Positions 51,794-60,747 of a DNA stretch of 64,000 nucleotides are shown here, piece after piece. Made by a program: the position numbers and the translations under genes. This stretch comes from Oxalobacter formigenes (GTDB taxonomy: Bacteria > Pseudomonadota > Gammaproteobacteria > Burkholderiales > Burkholderiaceae_D). The notes beneath the pieces are model-generated. The model saw only the letters and a program-made list of their open reading frames with translations, had not been told where the DNA came from and made no database searches. The DNA lies in contig NZ_CP018787.1 in NCBI RefSeq assembly GCF_002127965.1, forward strand, positions 1,426,001 through 1,490,000, read 5' to 3'. Each line of letters starts with the position of its first letter. Position 1 is the stretch's first letter.

Positions 51794-53649
51794 GAAAGCC
51801 GTTTTTCACCGAATCCCCCGAGCAATCCCTTGCACGTGCCTTTGCCGAACATATCGTGTCCTGGGCTAGGCAGACCCGCGAGCTTGACGATCCAGTCGCC
51901 AATACGCTGAAAAAAGCGGCATGGCAGGTGAGCATGGCGGTTTCATCGGGTGATTCATGCCTGTTGCTGGATGATCTGGATGAAAATGGCGATAAGACTG
52001 ATGTCGGCATTATCCGGCAAATGCTTTTTGACTCCGGTGTCGTGGCAACGCCTGATTTGCCTGGAAACTGCCCGCTTGTTCTGGACGGCGAAAACCGGCT
52101 TTATCTGCACCGGTATTTCGGGTATGAACAGACACTGGCCGAATGTCTTGTCAGACTGTGCCAGCCTCGTGAGATCGATACGAAATTGTTACGCCCTCTT
52201 CTCGATTCGCTTTTTTCACAAAACAAAAGCGACAAAACGCCAGACTGGCAAAAGATGGCGACGGCACTGGCTTTGAGGCAATCCCTTCTGATTATCAGTG
52301 GCGGCCCCGGAACCGGCAAGACAACGACTGTCGCCAGTCTCCTGGCATGCATTCTGGAAACGTCTCCCGCCAACCGGATCATGCTGGCTGCCCCAACCGG
52401 GAAGGCGGCCAAACGGATGCTGGATTCGATTTCGCAACGATTGGATCTTTTTCCTCTTCACATGCAGCCAGCCATCCCGAAAGAAGCGTTTACCATTCAC
52501 CGGTTGCTCGGCATTACCGATAATCTGTCGAATGCCCGTTACCACAGGGGCAATCCCCTTCCCTGTGAGACGCTGATCGTCGACGAAGCATCAATGCTCG
52601 ATCTTGCGCTGGCGTCGACACTGTTTGCCGCCTTGCCTGAAAACGCAAGGGTCATTCTTCTGGGTGACAAGGATCAGCTGGCAGCCGTTGAAGCCGGTTC
52701 CGTTTTTTCGGAACTCTCTTCCCGATTTGTTCTTTCCGGCTCATGCCGTGACGATCTGGAAGCGCTCACCGGATACCGGCTCACGGATAGTGACCTGCCG
52801 GACGCGGAAAATGATGCTTCTGGCGCTCCTCTTGGCGACAGTGTTGTCTGGCTGATGAAAAACTACCGTTTTTCCGAGTCGTCGGGTATCGGGAGGCTGG
52901 CAAGCGATATCCGTGACAAACGCATTGCGGAAGTGATCCGTTTCCTGCGTGAGCAAAACGACCCGCTCGTCCAGTGGCTGGATATGGACGATACCGGCGT
53001 TGTATCCGGTTTCGGGAAAACAGTTTCGGAGCAATTCGACGATTATTTCAATGTCGTCAGGGAAAATCCATCCGACGTCCGGCTGGTTTTTGATGTTTTC
53101 AACCGCTCCCGCATCCTTTGCGCGGTTCGGGAAGGACCGTATGGAGTGAACGCCGTCAACCGTTTGCTTGCCAATGCGATATTGAAAATGCAGGCTGACG
53201 GGAATCAGGCAGGTAAAAACCTTCGCGAGAAATGGTTTGCCGGACAGCCGGTTATGGTCAGGCGAAACGATTATGTCCTGAAACTGTTCAATGGGGATGT
53301 CGGTATTGTTTTACCGGATGCTGCGGGAAATTTGTCCGTTTATTTTCCGGATGAAGACGGTTCTTTCAGGTCTGTACCGCCCTCACGGATCAGTGACTTC
53401 GAAACGTCTTTTGCGATGACGGTTCACCAGTCACAGGGGTCGGAATTCGATTCTGTCCTGCTTTTGCTGCCGTCAGAACCCTCCAGGGTATTGTCCAGAG
53501 AGCTGATTTATACCGGCATTACCCGTGCCCGAAGTAAAATAACGATGGCATCCCGGCTGCCGGTTCTGCTGGAAAGCCTGCAACACGATTCTGCAAGACG
53601 TTCAGGCCTCGTGAAGCGGATCTTCGAAATCACGACTTGCAGTGGATGA
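51790..53649 (+). CDS. recD: Exodeoxyribonuclease V alpha subunit, 5'-3' helicase
   Basis: 619 residues. Walker A SGGPGTGKTTTVA, Walker B VDEASMLDLALA, and the C-terminal motifs FAMTVHQSQGSEFDSVL and YTGITRARSKI. ATG overlaps the recB stop (ATGA). Completes RecBCD. Confidence 0.97.
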   Translation: MRKPFFTESPEQSLARAFAEHIVSWARQTRELDDPVANTLKKAAWQVSMAVSSGDSCLLLDDLDENGDKTDVGIIRQMLFDSGVVATPDLPGNCPLVLDGENRLYLHRYFGYEQTLAECLVRLCQPREIDTKLLRPLLDSLFSQNKSDKTPDWQKMATALALRQSLLIISGGPGTGKTTTVASLLACILETSPANRIMLAAPTGKAAKRMLDSISQRLDLFPLHMQPAIPKEAFTIHRLLGITDNLSNARYHRGNPLPCETLIVDEASMLDLALASTLFAALPENARVILLGDKDQLAAVEAGSVFSELSSRFVLSGSCRDDLEALTGYRLTDSDLPDAENDASGAPLGDSVVWLMKNYRFSESSGIGRLASDIRDKRIAEVIRFLREQNDPLVQWLDMDDTGVVSGFGKTVSEQFDDYFNVVRENPSDVRLVFDVFNRSRILCAVREGPYGVNAVNRLLANAILKMQADGNQAGKNLREKWFAGQPVMVRRNDYVLKLFNGDVGIVLPDAAGNLSVYFPDEDGSFRSVPPSRISDFETSFAMTVHQSQGSEFDSVLLLLPSEPSRVLSRELIYTGITRARSKITMASRLPVLLESLQHDSARRSGLVKRIFEITTCSG

Positions 53650-53800
53650 AAACGATGAAAAAAACGTTTTCCTTTACGGTGCTGTAGCCAGTCAAAACGG
53701 GTGTTACACTTTATTTTTATGGATGAGTCCGGTTTGGGAATACAATACGCCCAAATTGTTTTGAACTCATGCTCAATATCTTTATTCGACCTGTTTTCAT

Positions 53801-54196
53801 ATGGATAAAATTGCTAAAAGAATAGAAAATTGCCGGCGCCATCTGAATTTCAGTCAATCCGAATTGGCACGAAAAGTCGGCGTAACCCCTCAGGCTGTGC
53901 AAAAATGGGAAAAAGCCAAAACCGTTCCCCGGGGTTATACATTGGAAAAACTGGCCGGTGTGCTTGGTGTTTCACCGGCTTATATCCAGTTTGGAATTAC
54001 CGATGCATCTTCTGGCGGTCATTTTTCCGTAGAAGACGAAAAGACCGAATACCTTGTAACCGGCTGTTCAAAACAGGAGGAATGGCCTTTTTCCATTTCC
54101 AGAGAACAGTTCAGCCACTTCAGCGACGAGCAACGTTCTCTTATCAATCGATATATCGAAATTCTCTGGCAATCGGTCGACCGGAAGGAAAACTGA
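53801..54196 (+). CDS. XRE-family helix-turn-helix regulator
   Basis: 131 residues. Residues 5-65 form a helix-turn-helix (NFSQSELARKVGVTPQAVQKWEKAKTV). The C-terminal part is short and has no peptidase motifs (SREQFSHFSDEQRSLINRYIEIL). Lone gene after recD; target unknown. Confidence 0.82.
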   Translation: MDKIAKRIENCRRHLNFSQSELARKVGVTPQAVQKWEKAKTVPRGYTLEKLAGVLGVSPAYIQFGITDASSGGHFSVEDEKTEYLVTGCSKQEEWPFSISREQFSHFSDEQRSLINRYIEILWQSVDRKEN

Positions 54197-54844
54197 TTCC
54201 TTTCACCCACATCTCCCCGCTCCATTACCCCCTGTTTTGTTATCTTTCAGGCAAAACGCTTCATACACTTTTGACACCTTGATGCCTTAAAACAACGTTT
54301 GGCATCTTCTAAAAAACCTTTTCGGAAAACAAGGTAAACTGCTTGCCGCCCCGTTATCTGGATGGCCTATTTTTACACATGACGGGAGTTGGTTTGAATT
54401 GTCTGTCAATAAGCTTTTTTTAAATGGACTTATTGATTTTTAGCAATTTTGTTTATAGCTTGTTTTTTATAATTTCCGTTCTTATTGGGAAATGTTGTTT
54501 GACGGATGCATTATATATTTAGGCTATTGGAAAATGTAAAATTTCAGTCAGGTTCAGGTTATTCAAGAATCTTCGAACCGTTCTTTTCATGACATTCCAA
54601 TCTGTTTTCATCCAGCATAAACCGTTGGATCAAGCGAATTGTATTCGGCTTTAAAAAGATGTTCGTTAACAAATTTAACCATTTTTTACTGTTTATTACA
54701 ACCGAAGGTTGTAGTATTGCCGTTGATGCGGTAACATTCGGGTGTATCATTTGTAACTTTAAGTTTAATCAAGAATTTGTTTTACTGATTTTTATCTAAT
54801 GAAGTCGGTTTTTGAAACGAATCATTTTTACGCCAAGATCTAAA
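54197..54844. other. AT-rich intergenic region
   Basis: About 650 bases. It contains a hairpin-like GATGCC...GGCATC near 54281-54306 and a small palindrome ACAACC-GAA-GGTTGT near 54698. Possible small frames on the minus strand have no clear start signals. No gene or RNA is supported. Confidence 0.4.
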
Positions 54845-55126
54845 ATGGACGAACTTAAAATGAAGGAAATGCTCACCAATATTCATTTCGAAATTATCCG
54901 TAATTCCATTCTGACGAGTCGGGAAATTGCGGATGGCGTCGGTGATTTTATTCAGAGATATACAACCGGAAGCGAATTTGCCGAAGTTTCCGTCGCACTC
55001 ATGAATGAAGACAAGGATGAAGTCTTTGCATTGATGAAAAAGATTTTGAATGAAGCCATCTGGTATATGGCAGAAGAACAAACGGAAGAAGAAAACCAGG
55101 AACCTAAAAAGGAATATGATGACTGA
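54845..55126 (+). CDS. Small protein of unknown function
   Basis: 93 residues from ATG 54845; a TTG at 54812 is an alternative. Helical and acidic at the end (MAEEQTEEENQEPKKEYDD). Its 3' end overlaps the next gene. No family recognised. Confidence 0.5.
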   Translation: MDELKMKEMLTNIHFEIIRNSILTSREIADGVGDFIQRYTTGSEFAEVSVALMNEDKDEVFALMKKILNEAIWYMAEEQTEEENQEPKKEYDD

Positions 55127-55343
55127 ATATTCGCATATGATCCATGAGGGACTGGAGGTCAGCATCAATGCCCTCGTCCAGTCGATCAACGGGCTCATGA
55201 ACCGGGAACAGAATCTGCGGGAAAATGGATTGTCGGACAAGGCTGAACGAGTTCATGCAACGATTGAACGTCTTTATGTTTTACGTAACGAACTCATTCT
55301 TATTTTCAATGAACAAAAAAAGGAACGGACGGACTTTGTCTGA
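55116..55343 (+). CDS. Small helical protein of unknown function
   Basis: About 75 residues from ATG 55116 (or 55119), with AAAGGA upstream. Predicted helical (MIHEGLEVSINALVQSINGLM, RLYVLRNELILIFNEQ). Co-transcribed with the previous gene by an 11-base overlap. The pair may form a small complex. Confidence 0.5.
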   Translation: MMTEYSHMIHEGLEVSINALVQSINGLMNREQNLRENGLSDKAERVHATIERLYVLRNELILIFNEQKKERTDFV

Positions 55344-55736
55344 CGCCGTTTTTTCCTGAATTACGGTAAAGGCGAATCTCTTCGTCTGTTCCTCCCGGGA
55401 CCTGCCATCTGGCAGGTCTTCTTATATGGAGAATGACCTTGGTTACATTCTTGAGTTTGTCCACTTTCCTTGTGGACAAGCTTGTGCAAAAACGATGTAT
55501 GGCACTCATAACGCCTTGATATTGAATCCTGTTTGAAAATATGCCTGTTTTTCGGGCAGGCTGTTTCATATTTTTTCCGGTACAGACAATTATCGATGCA
55601 TAAATATTGTCTCTGAAAGCTCAGCCATTATCTTGTTGTCTGACCAAACTCAATGCCGGTTTTCACTCTCACCTGACAATGCTCCTGTATAGGCTTCTTT
55701 TGGATTTGCCGATTTTATTTTTGTTTGAAAACCATT
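55344..55736 (+). other. Intergenic region with a terminator
   Basis: 393 bases. Near its start a terminator lies at 55399-55425. A weaker hairpin (GCCTG-N8-CAGGC) is near 55540. The rest holds no gene. Confidence 0.5.
55399..55425 (+). terminator. Intrinsic terminator
   Basis: GACCTGCC-ATCT-GGCAGGTC followed by TTCTTAT. Ends the two-gene unit at 54845-55343. Confidence 0.75.
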
Positions 55737-56777
55737 ATGGACGTACTGGAAAACATCATTGTCGCCTCTCTGGCTATCGTAATGACCTCTCTGATTGCGG
55801 TGCTGTATCATATACGGCAGCTCTATGCGACGGCGCCTGTCATGTTCCAGAAGAAGTCGGATAGCGGTTACGATTCTGTTTTCCAGATCGTCGTGACAAA
55901 CCGCGGCAATCAGGTTGAAGAAAATATCGAGCTTGAAATCGATCCTTCCATCACGTTCGAAATTGTCGCCGCCAGTGTTCCGGACGTGACGAAAGACGGA
56001 TCGACCGTTCGCATCGAACGTATTCACCGTAAAAACGAAGTGATCGTTTTGATTTCCACCACCGAGATCCATTTCGGATCTGCCACAATCCTCTCTGTCT
56101 CGTCCAATAATGTCAGCGGTCGTGTTTGCAAGACCCCGAAAGATATCCCGTTCAATTATGGAATGACTTCGCTTGCAATCCTGCTCCTGCTCAGCGCATT
56201 TCCCGTCGGGTATTATATTTATCAGGTCGCCGGTTATGTCGGGGACAAGGTCGATGAGGAAAAACTGGCTCCCGTGACGAAGGAAGGCTGGAGCAACCTG
56301 GATGAATATCAGGAATCGGATTTGCGGAAAAGTTACAGTGATCAGGAATTTCCGGTCAGACTCTCGCAGGTCAAAAAGAAGCAGGATTATGGCAACGATT
56401 CCGTTCCGGTTTCCCTGAAGGATGAATGGGACAATATCGATAAGGATAAAGATGCCCTTTTGCAGTATGAAATCAATAACAAGACAGCAGACAATCTTGG
56501 CGTCATGGCTTACCGGCGAAACGGGAACGCAACGCGCCCCTATTTTGCTGAAGTCTCTCCGCTTTCGAAGGGCGTCATTATCGTTCCGGTAACAGGACAG
56601 ACCGATTCCGGCAATGTACAGGTCGAGTTCCTTTTCCGGCTGAACGATGAATGGCTTGAGAAGATCGTTCATTCCATCGATGCACAAAAATTGCAGGAAA
56701 TGAAAAATGAGGACGCTTCAAAAACGGATGGAGGCCAATCGTTTAAGGCCAGAAAACTGGCCAGCCCCTCAAAATAA
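55737..56777 (+). CDS. Two-segment membrane protein, unknown
   Basis: 346 residues from ATG 55737 (TTG at 55725 possible). One hydrophobic helix at the N-terminus (NIIVASLAIVMTSLIAVL) and another near residue 140-160 (TSLAILLLLSAFPVGYYIY). Between them is a beta-rich domain. The C-terminal 180 residues are soluble and rich in D/K (WDNIDKDKDALLQYEI). Function unknown. Confidence 0.6.
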   Translation: MDVLENIIVASLAIVMTSLIAVLYHIRQLYATAPVMFQKKSDSGYDSVFQIVVTNRGNQVEENIELEIDPSITFEIVAASVPDVTKDGSTVRIERIHRKNEVIVLISTTEIHFGSATILSVSSNNVSGRVCKTPKDIPFNYGMTSLAILLLLSAFPVGYYIYQVAGYVGDKVDEEKLAPVTKEGWSNLDEYQESDLRKSYSDQEFPVRLSQVKKKQDYGNDSVPVSLKDEWDNIDKDKDALLQYEINNKTADNLGVMAYRRNGNATRPYFAEVSPLSKGVIIVPVTGQTDSGNVQVEFLFRLNDEWLEKIVHSIDAQKLQEMKNEDASKTDGGQSFKARKLASPSK

Positions 56778-56846
56778 GGGGCTATTGCTTTTCAGCAAGG
56801 GATGAATGATTCCGTTCTGGCCTTTCGGAATATTATCTGCACCTTT

Positions 56847-57428
56847 TCAGTGCGTATCCTGCATTTTTCCTGAAATGACCTCGAACATTTTCTGCATTTT
56901 CACGACGGTCTGGTTTTCGGGATCGATTCCGTATCGTCTGGCAATCCATGCCGGGTCGTTCCATGACAGCATGGTTCCATCCGGTGATTCCCATACGAGT
57001 ATTTTGAGTGGCAGATCGAGTGCCGCTTCAGGGTTTTCCTGCATCAGGAAGGTTCCGACGGCCGGATTGCCGAAGGAAACGACTCGTGCCTCCTTCATGT
57101 CCAGCCCCACTGAAACGGCATTGGCTTTGTGATCGACTTTTGAAAAAACAGGAGCTTTCATGTTTTCGAGTGTCGAAAGCAGTTTGTTCCAGACTGAATC
57201 GACGTCGCCGGGTACTTTGCTGTGTATGATTCCATTTTCCATCTTTGCCATAGTTATCTCCTTGTGACTGCCGGACGCCGCGTTGACGGGAAACGCCTGA
57301 ACGCATAACAGGATTCCGGTAACGAGCGCTTTTATGAGGCCTGTCGTCAGAAACGGCTTCAGGCATATTGAGACCGGATTTGTGTTCATTCGTTCACGGT
57401 AATCCCGGTTCGATTGATCGGCATTCAT
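56847..57428 (-). CDS. Exported DUF302 protein
   Basis: 193 residues with GGAGAA before the ATG. A hydrophobic signal-like segment (GLIKALVTGILLCVQAFPVNA) is followed by a DUF302 core (VDSVWNKLLSTLENMKAPVFSKVDHKANA, GNPAVGTFLMQENPEAALDLPLKILVW). Such proteins are periplasmic, of unknown function. Confidence 0.82.
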   Translation of the reverse strand: MNADQSNRDYRERMNTNPVSICLKPFLTTGLIKALVTGILLCVQAFPVNAASGSHKEITMAKMENGIIHSKVPGDVDSVWNKLLSTLENMKAPVFSKVDHKANAVSVGLDMKEARVVSFGNPAVGTFLMQENPEAALDLPLKILVWESPDGTMLSWNDPAWIARRYGIDPENQTVVKMQKMFEVISGKMQDTH

Positions 57429-57585
57429 GTCGTTTCTCCATATCGTGTGGCTTCAGAAAATATTTTCGTACGGTCAAAGCATTCGGGCTTGTCCGGTATG
57501 ACGGTATTGTCTGAAAAATGGCGCTTCTTTATTGACGGACCCAACGATATAATACGCCACACTATCCATTACTGTTTTTCTGAAG

Positions 57586-58116
57586 ATGAATAAAATCCAC
57601 CGTTTTTTCCTTTTCGCTCTGATGCTCCTGTTTTCAGCCCATTTACAGGCTCAAACCGTTATCGAAAGCGCTTTTTCGCCTGATGACCGGGCACAGGAAC
57701 TGATTTTGAAAGTGATCGATTCGTCCCGGGAAAACCTGCGTCTTGCCGCGTATTCGTTCACTTCTCCGGTCATCATGAAAAGGCTTCTGGCCGCCAAAAA
57801 ACGCGGGGTGGACGTAAAGATTATCGTCGATGAAAAGGGCAACCGTTCCAAAGCCAGCAAGGCAGCCATGAATCTGATGGTCAATGCAGACATTCCATTA
57901 AGAACCGTTTCCAGTTACCGGATTCATCACGATAAATATATTGTTGTGGATGGAAAGAATGTCGAAACAGGCAGCTTCAATTACAGCCAGTCGGCCGCCA
58001 GAAATAACAGTGAAAACGTACTGGTGATCTGGAACAATCCGCAAATCGCCAGCCGTTACCTGTCGCACTGGGAATCCCGCTGGAATCAGGGTACCGATTG
58101 GAAATCGGAGTATTAG
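57586..58116 (+). CDS. Secreted phospholipase-D-type endonuclease, Nuc-like
   Basis: 176 residues. Signal peptide RFFLFALMLLFSAHLQA. A single HKD motif (HHDKYIVVDGKNVETGSFN) means it works as a dimer, as in Salmonella Nuc. Likely cleaves DNA in the periplasm. GAAGATGAA around the start has only weak Shine-Dalgarno. Confidence 0.9.
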   Translation: MNKIHRFFLFALMLLFSAHLQAQTVIESAFSPDDRAQELILKVIDSSRENLRLAAYSFTSPVIMKRLLAAKKRGVDVKIIVDEKGNRSKASKAAMNLMVNADIPLRTVSSYRIHHDKYIVVDGKNVETGSFNYSQSAARNNSENVLVIWNNPQIASRYLSHWESRWNQGTDWKSEY

Positions 58117-58137
58117 TCTTTTTTTGCTCCAGAATAA

Positions 58138-58163
58138 AAAAAGGGCCGGCTTTATGTCGGCCT
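58138..58163 (-). terminator. Terminator for leftward transcripts after 58335
   Basis: Minus strand: GGCCG-N9-CGGCC then CTTTTTTTATT. It also lies 27 bases after the Nuc-like stop, but the T-run fits the minus strand better. Confidence 0.6.
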
Positions 58164-58334
58164 TGTTCACAGGGATTGAACAAAAAAATACTCTGGTTTG
58201 GGAAAAGATTTGACCTTATAGTTGACGCAAAAAGCGTGCCATTTTTTTACGATACGATGAACGCTTTGCCCTGATCTGACCGGCAGATTGCCCCTGTTGG
58301 CGACAGAGCGACCCTGAATCCGGCTAAAGACCGT

Positions 58335-58517
58335 TTACAAGTTATTTTCAGGATCTTTCCGGTTGACGCCTTTCACCGGTTTTCCAGTGAAATCGTTTCC
58401 TGCCTTGTCCATATCGTGAATATCCGTGCCGACCAGCTCAGGTATTTTCTTTTCGATGTTATAAACGGACGATTTGGAGAATCGGACGGTTTTGTCGAGT
58501 TCTTCAATGATCGTCAT
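58335..58517 (-). CDS. Small unknown protein
   Basis: 60 residues. MTIIEELDKTVRFSKSSVYN then ELVGTDIHDMDKAGNDF. Lies 49 bases downstream of the 58567 gene on the same strand. No family recognised. Confidence 0.4.
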   Translation of the reverse strand: MTIIEELDKTVRFSKSSVYNIEKKIPELVGTDIHDMDKAGNDFTGKPVKGVNRKDPENNL

Positions 58518-58566
58518 GCCGGTTCTGTCTGTTTTTGCCGGTTTTCCAGTTCATCTGTCAGGTTGA

Positions 58567-59046
58567 TCACGTTCCGTATGCTGTCCTGAACCGAAGCGAT
58601 TTTATAAATTCGATTCCAAAAACGGGAACCGGATTCGCCGACTGTCCGGCAGACCGGAGAGGCTGGTTTTTCAGGAAACCGTCGGATTCTTTCAGCCGCT
58701 TGCGATGCGCGTCCATTCTGATCAGGTTTTCCAGTTCGATCTCGTTTTCAAACCTGAACCCGTTGAGACAGTTCAGAAAGACCTGCATGGTCGAATAAAG
58801 CGATTTGAGCTGCAATACCATTCCGACAGCGGTCATGCGGGACACGAACATGGCCTCTTCCCTTCTTTTGCGATCGTCCGGCTCCGCCAGCCAGGGTGAG
58901 ACGGCGGCCGCCCCCATTGTCCCGATAGCGGTGGTCATCGACCAGTCCATAGCGTATGCGGGATTGCGCCAGTAGAACCCGATAGCGGTGAAAATCCAGC
59001 CGGCCAGTACGGCAAAGAGCGCATATTTGTATAAATTGTTATGCAT
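58567..59046 (-). CDS. Small membrane protein, unknown
   Basis: 159 residues from ATG 59046. The open frame reaches further upstream, but that part is antisense to the SSB-like gene. Two hydrophobic segments (YALFAVLAGWIFTAIGFYW, MTTAIGTMGAAAVSPWL), then a helical tail (MRMTAVGMVLQLKSLYSTM-like). It diverges from the SSB-Ku-ligase cluster. Confidence 0.55.
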   Translation of the reverse strand: MHNNLYKYALFAVLAGWIFTAIGFYWRNPAYAMDWSMTTAIGTMGAAAVSPWLAEPDDRKRREEAMFVSRMTAVGMVLQLKSLYSTMQVFLNCLNGFRFENEIELENLIRMDAHRKRLKESDGFLKNQPLRSAGQSANPVPVFGIEFIKSLRFRTAYGT

Positions 59047-59211
59047 GGGAAGGGAATGATTTTGTTTTCCTTTTTTCACTCTGGCCGTATCCCGTGAAAT
59101 GAATCCGATTTTCGTCAAGATTTTCGTGACTAATTCTTCTTGCAAGGCTTTGAAACGAAACGAAGCATCTTGCCGGCGTGTCCAAATTTCAAACAGACGA
59201 TGGGATGAAAA

Positions 59212-59631
59212 ATGGCGTCGGTCAATAAAATCATTCTGCTTGGAACCGTCACGACAGCGCCTGATTTTCGGGTACTGTCGGGAGGCTCCATGATGGTCAG
59301 CCTTCAAATGGAAACGACTGTCGGGGAAGAGACAGAATCGCATGATGTGACGTTTTACGGGCGGCTGGCTGAAATTGTCATGCAATACGTTGCCGAGGGA
59401 TCCGTGATTTTTGTCGAGGGGAAAATCCGGTCGAGACAATACAGGGATAAAAATGGCGTCGAGCGGCTCGTAACGGACATTGTGTCGCAAAAAATGCAGA
59501 TGTTCGGACGGAAAAAAGATATCGTTTCCGACACGGACGATCTTTTTTCAAAAGACAATCCCTATAAAAAAGCCAGGGAAGGCAGGGGCGATCCCCCCGA
59601 CTTGTCCAGATTCGAATATGACGACTGGTAA
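59212..59631 (+). CDS. Divergent single-stranded DNA-binding protein (second SSB)
   Basis: 139 residues. OB-fold SSB motifs INKIILLGTVTTAPDF-like, VTFYGRLAEIVMQYV and GSVIFVEGKIRSRQY. The C-terminus ends SRFEYDDW rather than the usual DDDIPF tip, so its partner may differ from that of canonical SSB. It begins a cluster with Ku and ligase. Confidence 0.85.
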   Translation: MASVNKIILLGTVTTAPDFRVLSGGSMMVSLQMETTVGEETESHDVTFYGRLAEIVMQYVAEGSVIFVEGKIRSRQYRDKNGVERLVTDIVSQKMQMFGRKKDIVSDTDDLFSKDNPYKKAREGRGDPPDLSRFEYDDW

Positions 59632-59717
59632 TACACTGTTTCAAACAGGGATTTCAGTCGAAACTTTCATGACGATTATCTCTCTATAGGAATTCCAGGT
59701 ATTTTAGTGAGGCGATC

Positions 59718-60506
59718 ATGCCCGTTGCCCAGAAAAGCGCCATTTCCTTTGCATTGGTTCACATCCCGGTTGAACTGTTTTTGGCTACGCAGGATAACGA
59801 TATTCATTTCAACCAGTTGACCGGCGACATGAAGCGGGTTCGATATCGTAAAACCGATGGTGCCGGTCATGAATTGAAAAATGAAGATATCGTGCGGGGC
59901 TTCCAGTACGAAAAAGACCGTTACGTCATTGTCACGGATGACGATATCGAAAAAATCAAGACCGAGAAGGATAACAGTATCGATATTCTGCTTTTTACGG
60001 ATCTGTCGTCGATTCCGACGGTTTATTTCAACAAGTCTTACTACTGTGTGAGCGGGAAAGGCAGTGAAAAAGCGTTTGAACTCCTCCAGCGCGCCATGAA
60101 AGACACCGGAAAGGTGGCTATCGGCAAGACCGTTATCGGAACGAAAGAAACGATGCTGGCGCTGGTTCCGGAAAAGGACGGGATATTGCTCCAGACGCTT
60201 TATTTTCATGACGAAATCCGGGAAATCCCGAAAGAACGGGCTCACCCTCCCCTTGATAAACAGGAACTTGATATGGCGAGGCGCCTGATCGGATCGATGG
60301 AAAGCCCGTTCGAGCCGGAAAAGTATCACGATGAATACCAGATGCGTCTGAAAGCGATGATCGAAGACAAGATTGAGGGCAAGGAAGTGGTGGCCGCCAA
60401 ACCGGTAAAATCAGGTAACGTGATCGACCTGATGGATGCCTTGAAAGCCAGTCTGGAACAAAACAAGCCGAAAAAAAGCCGTCCGGCACAACGCAAAGCC
60501 GGATGA
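59718..60506 (+). CDS. ku: Bacterial Ku, end-joining protein
   Basis: 262 residues, normal for bacterial Ku homodimers that ring DNA ends. Ku motifs: SAISFALVHIPVELF at the N-terminus, YYCVSGKGSEKAFELLQRAM, KTVIGTKETMLALV and a basic C-terminal tail (QNKPKKSRPAQRKAG). It recruits the ligase two genes downstream. Confidence 0.95.
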   Translation: MPVAQKSAISFALVHIPVELFLATQDNDIHFNQLTGDMKRVRYRKTDGAGHELKNEDIVRGFQYEKDRYVIVTDDDIEKIKTEKDNSIDILLFTDLSSIPTVYFNKSYYCVSGKGSEKAFELLQRAMKDTGKVAIGKTVIGTKETMLALVPEKDGILLQTLYFHDEIREIPKERAHPPLDKQELDMARRLIGSMESPFEPEKYHDEYQMRLKAMIEDKIEGKEVVAAKPVKSGNVIDLMDALKASLEQNKPKKSRPAQRKAG

Positions 60507-60532
60507 TGCCTTTTTGATGAAAGGAGTGTGTT

Positions 60533-60736
60533 ATGCCTCTGCCAGCCCCGAAAAAGAATGAAAAGAAACAGGAATTCATATCCCGTTGCATCAAGGAAAT
60601 GACGCTGGATGAGTCCGAACGTTTTCCGACACGGTCCCAACGTGCGGCCATCTGTTATTCGCAGTGGGGTGAAACACCCGAAGAACGTCGCCAGTACGCG
60701 GCGGCCAGAAAGAAAAAACCGTCTCCGAAAGCTTGA
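60533..60736 (+). CDS. Small QRAxxYSQW-motif protein inside the end-joining cluster
   Basis: 67 residues with AAAGGAG upstream. Sequence KKQEFISRCIKEM then FPTRSQRAAICYSQWGE, ending in a basic tail. This short domain is known to me mainly from phage structural or packaging proteins. Its place between Ku and ligase suggests a role in end joining or in DNA binding. Function unknown. Confidence 0.75.
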   Translation: MPLPAPKKNEKKQEFISRCIKEMTLDESERFPTRSQRAAICYSQWGETPEERRQYAAARKKKPSPKA

Positions 60737-60747
60737 AAAGGCTGAAA

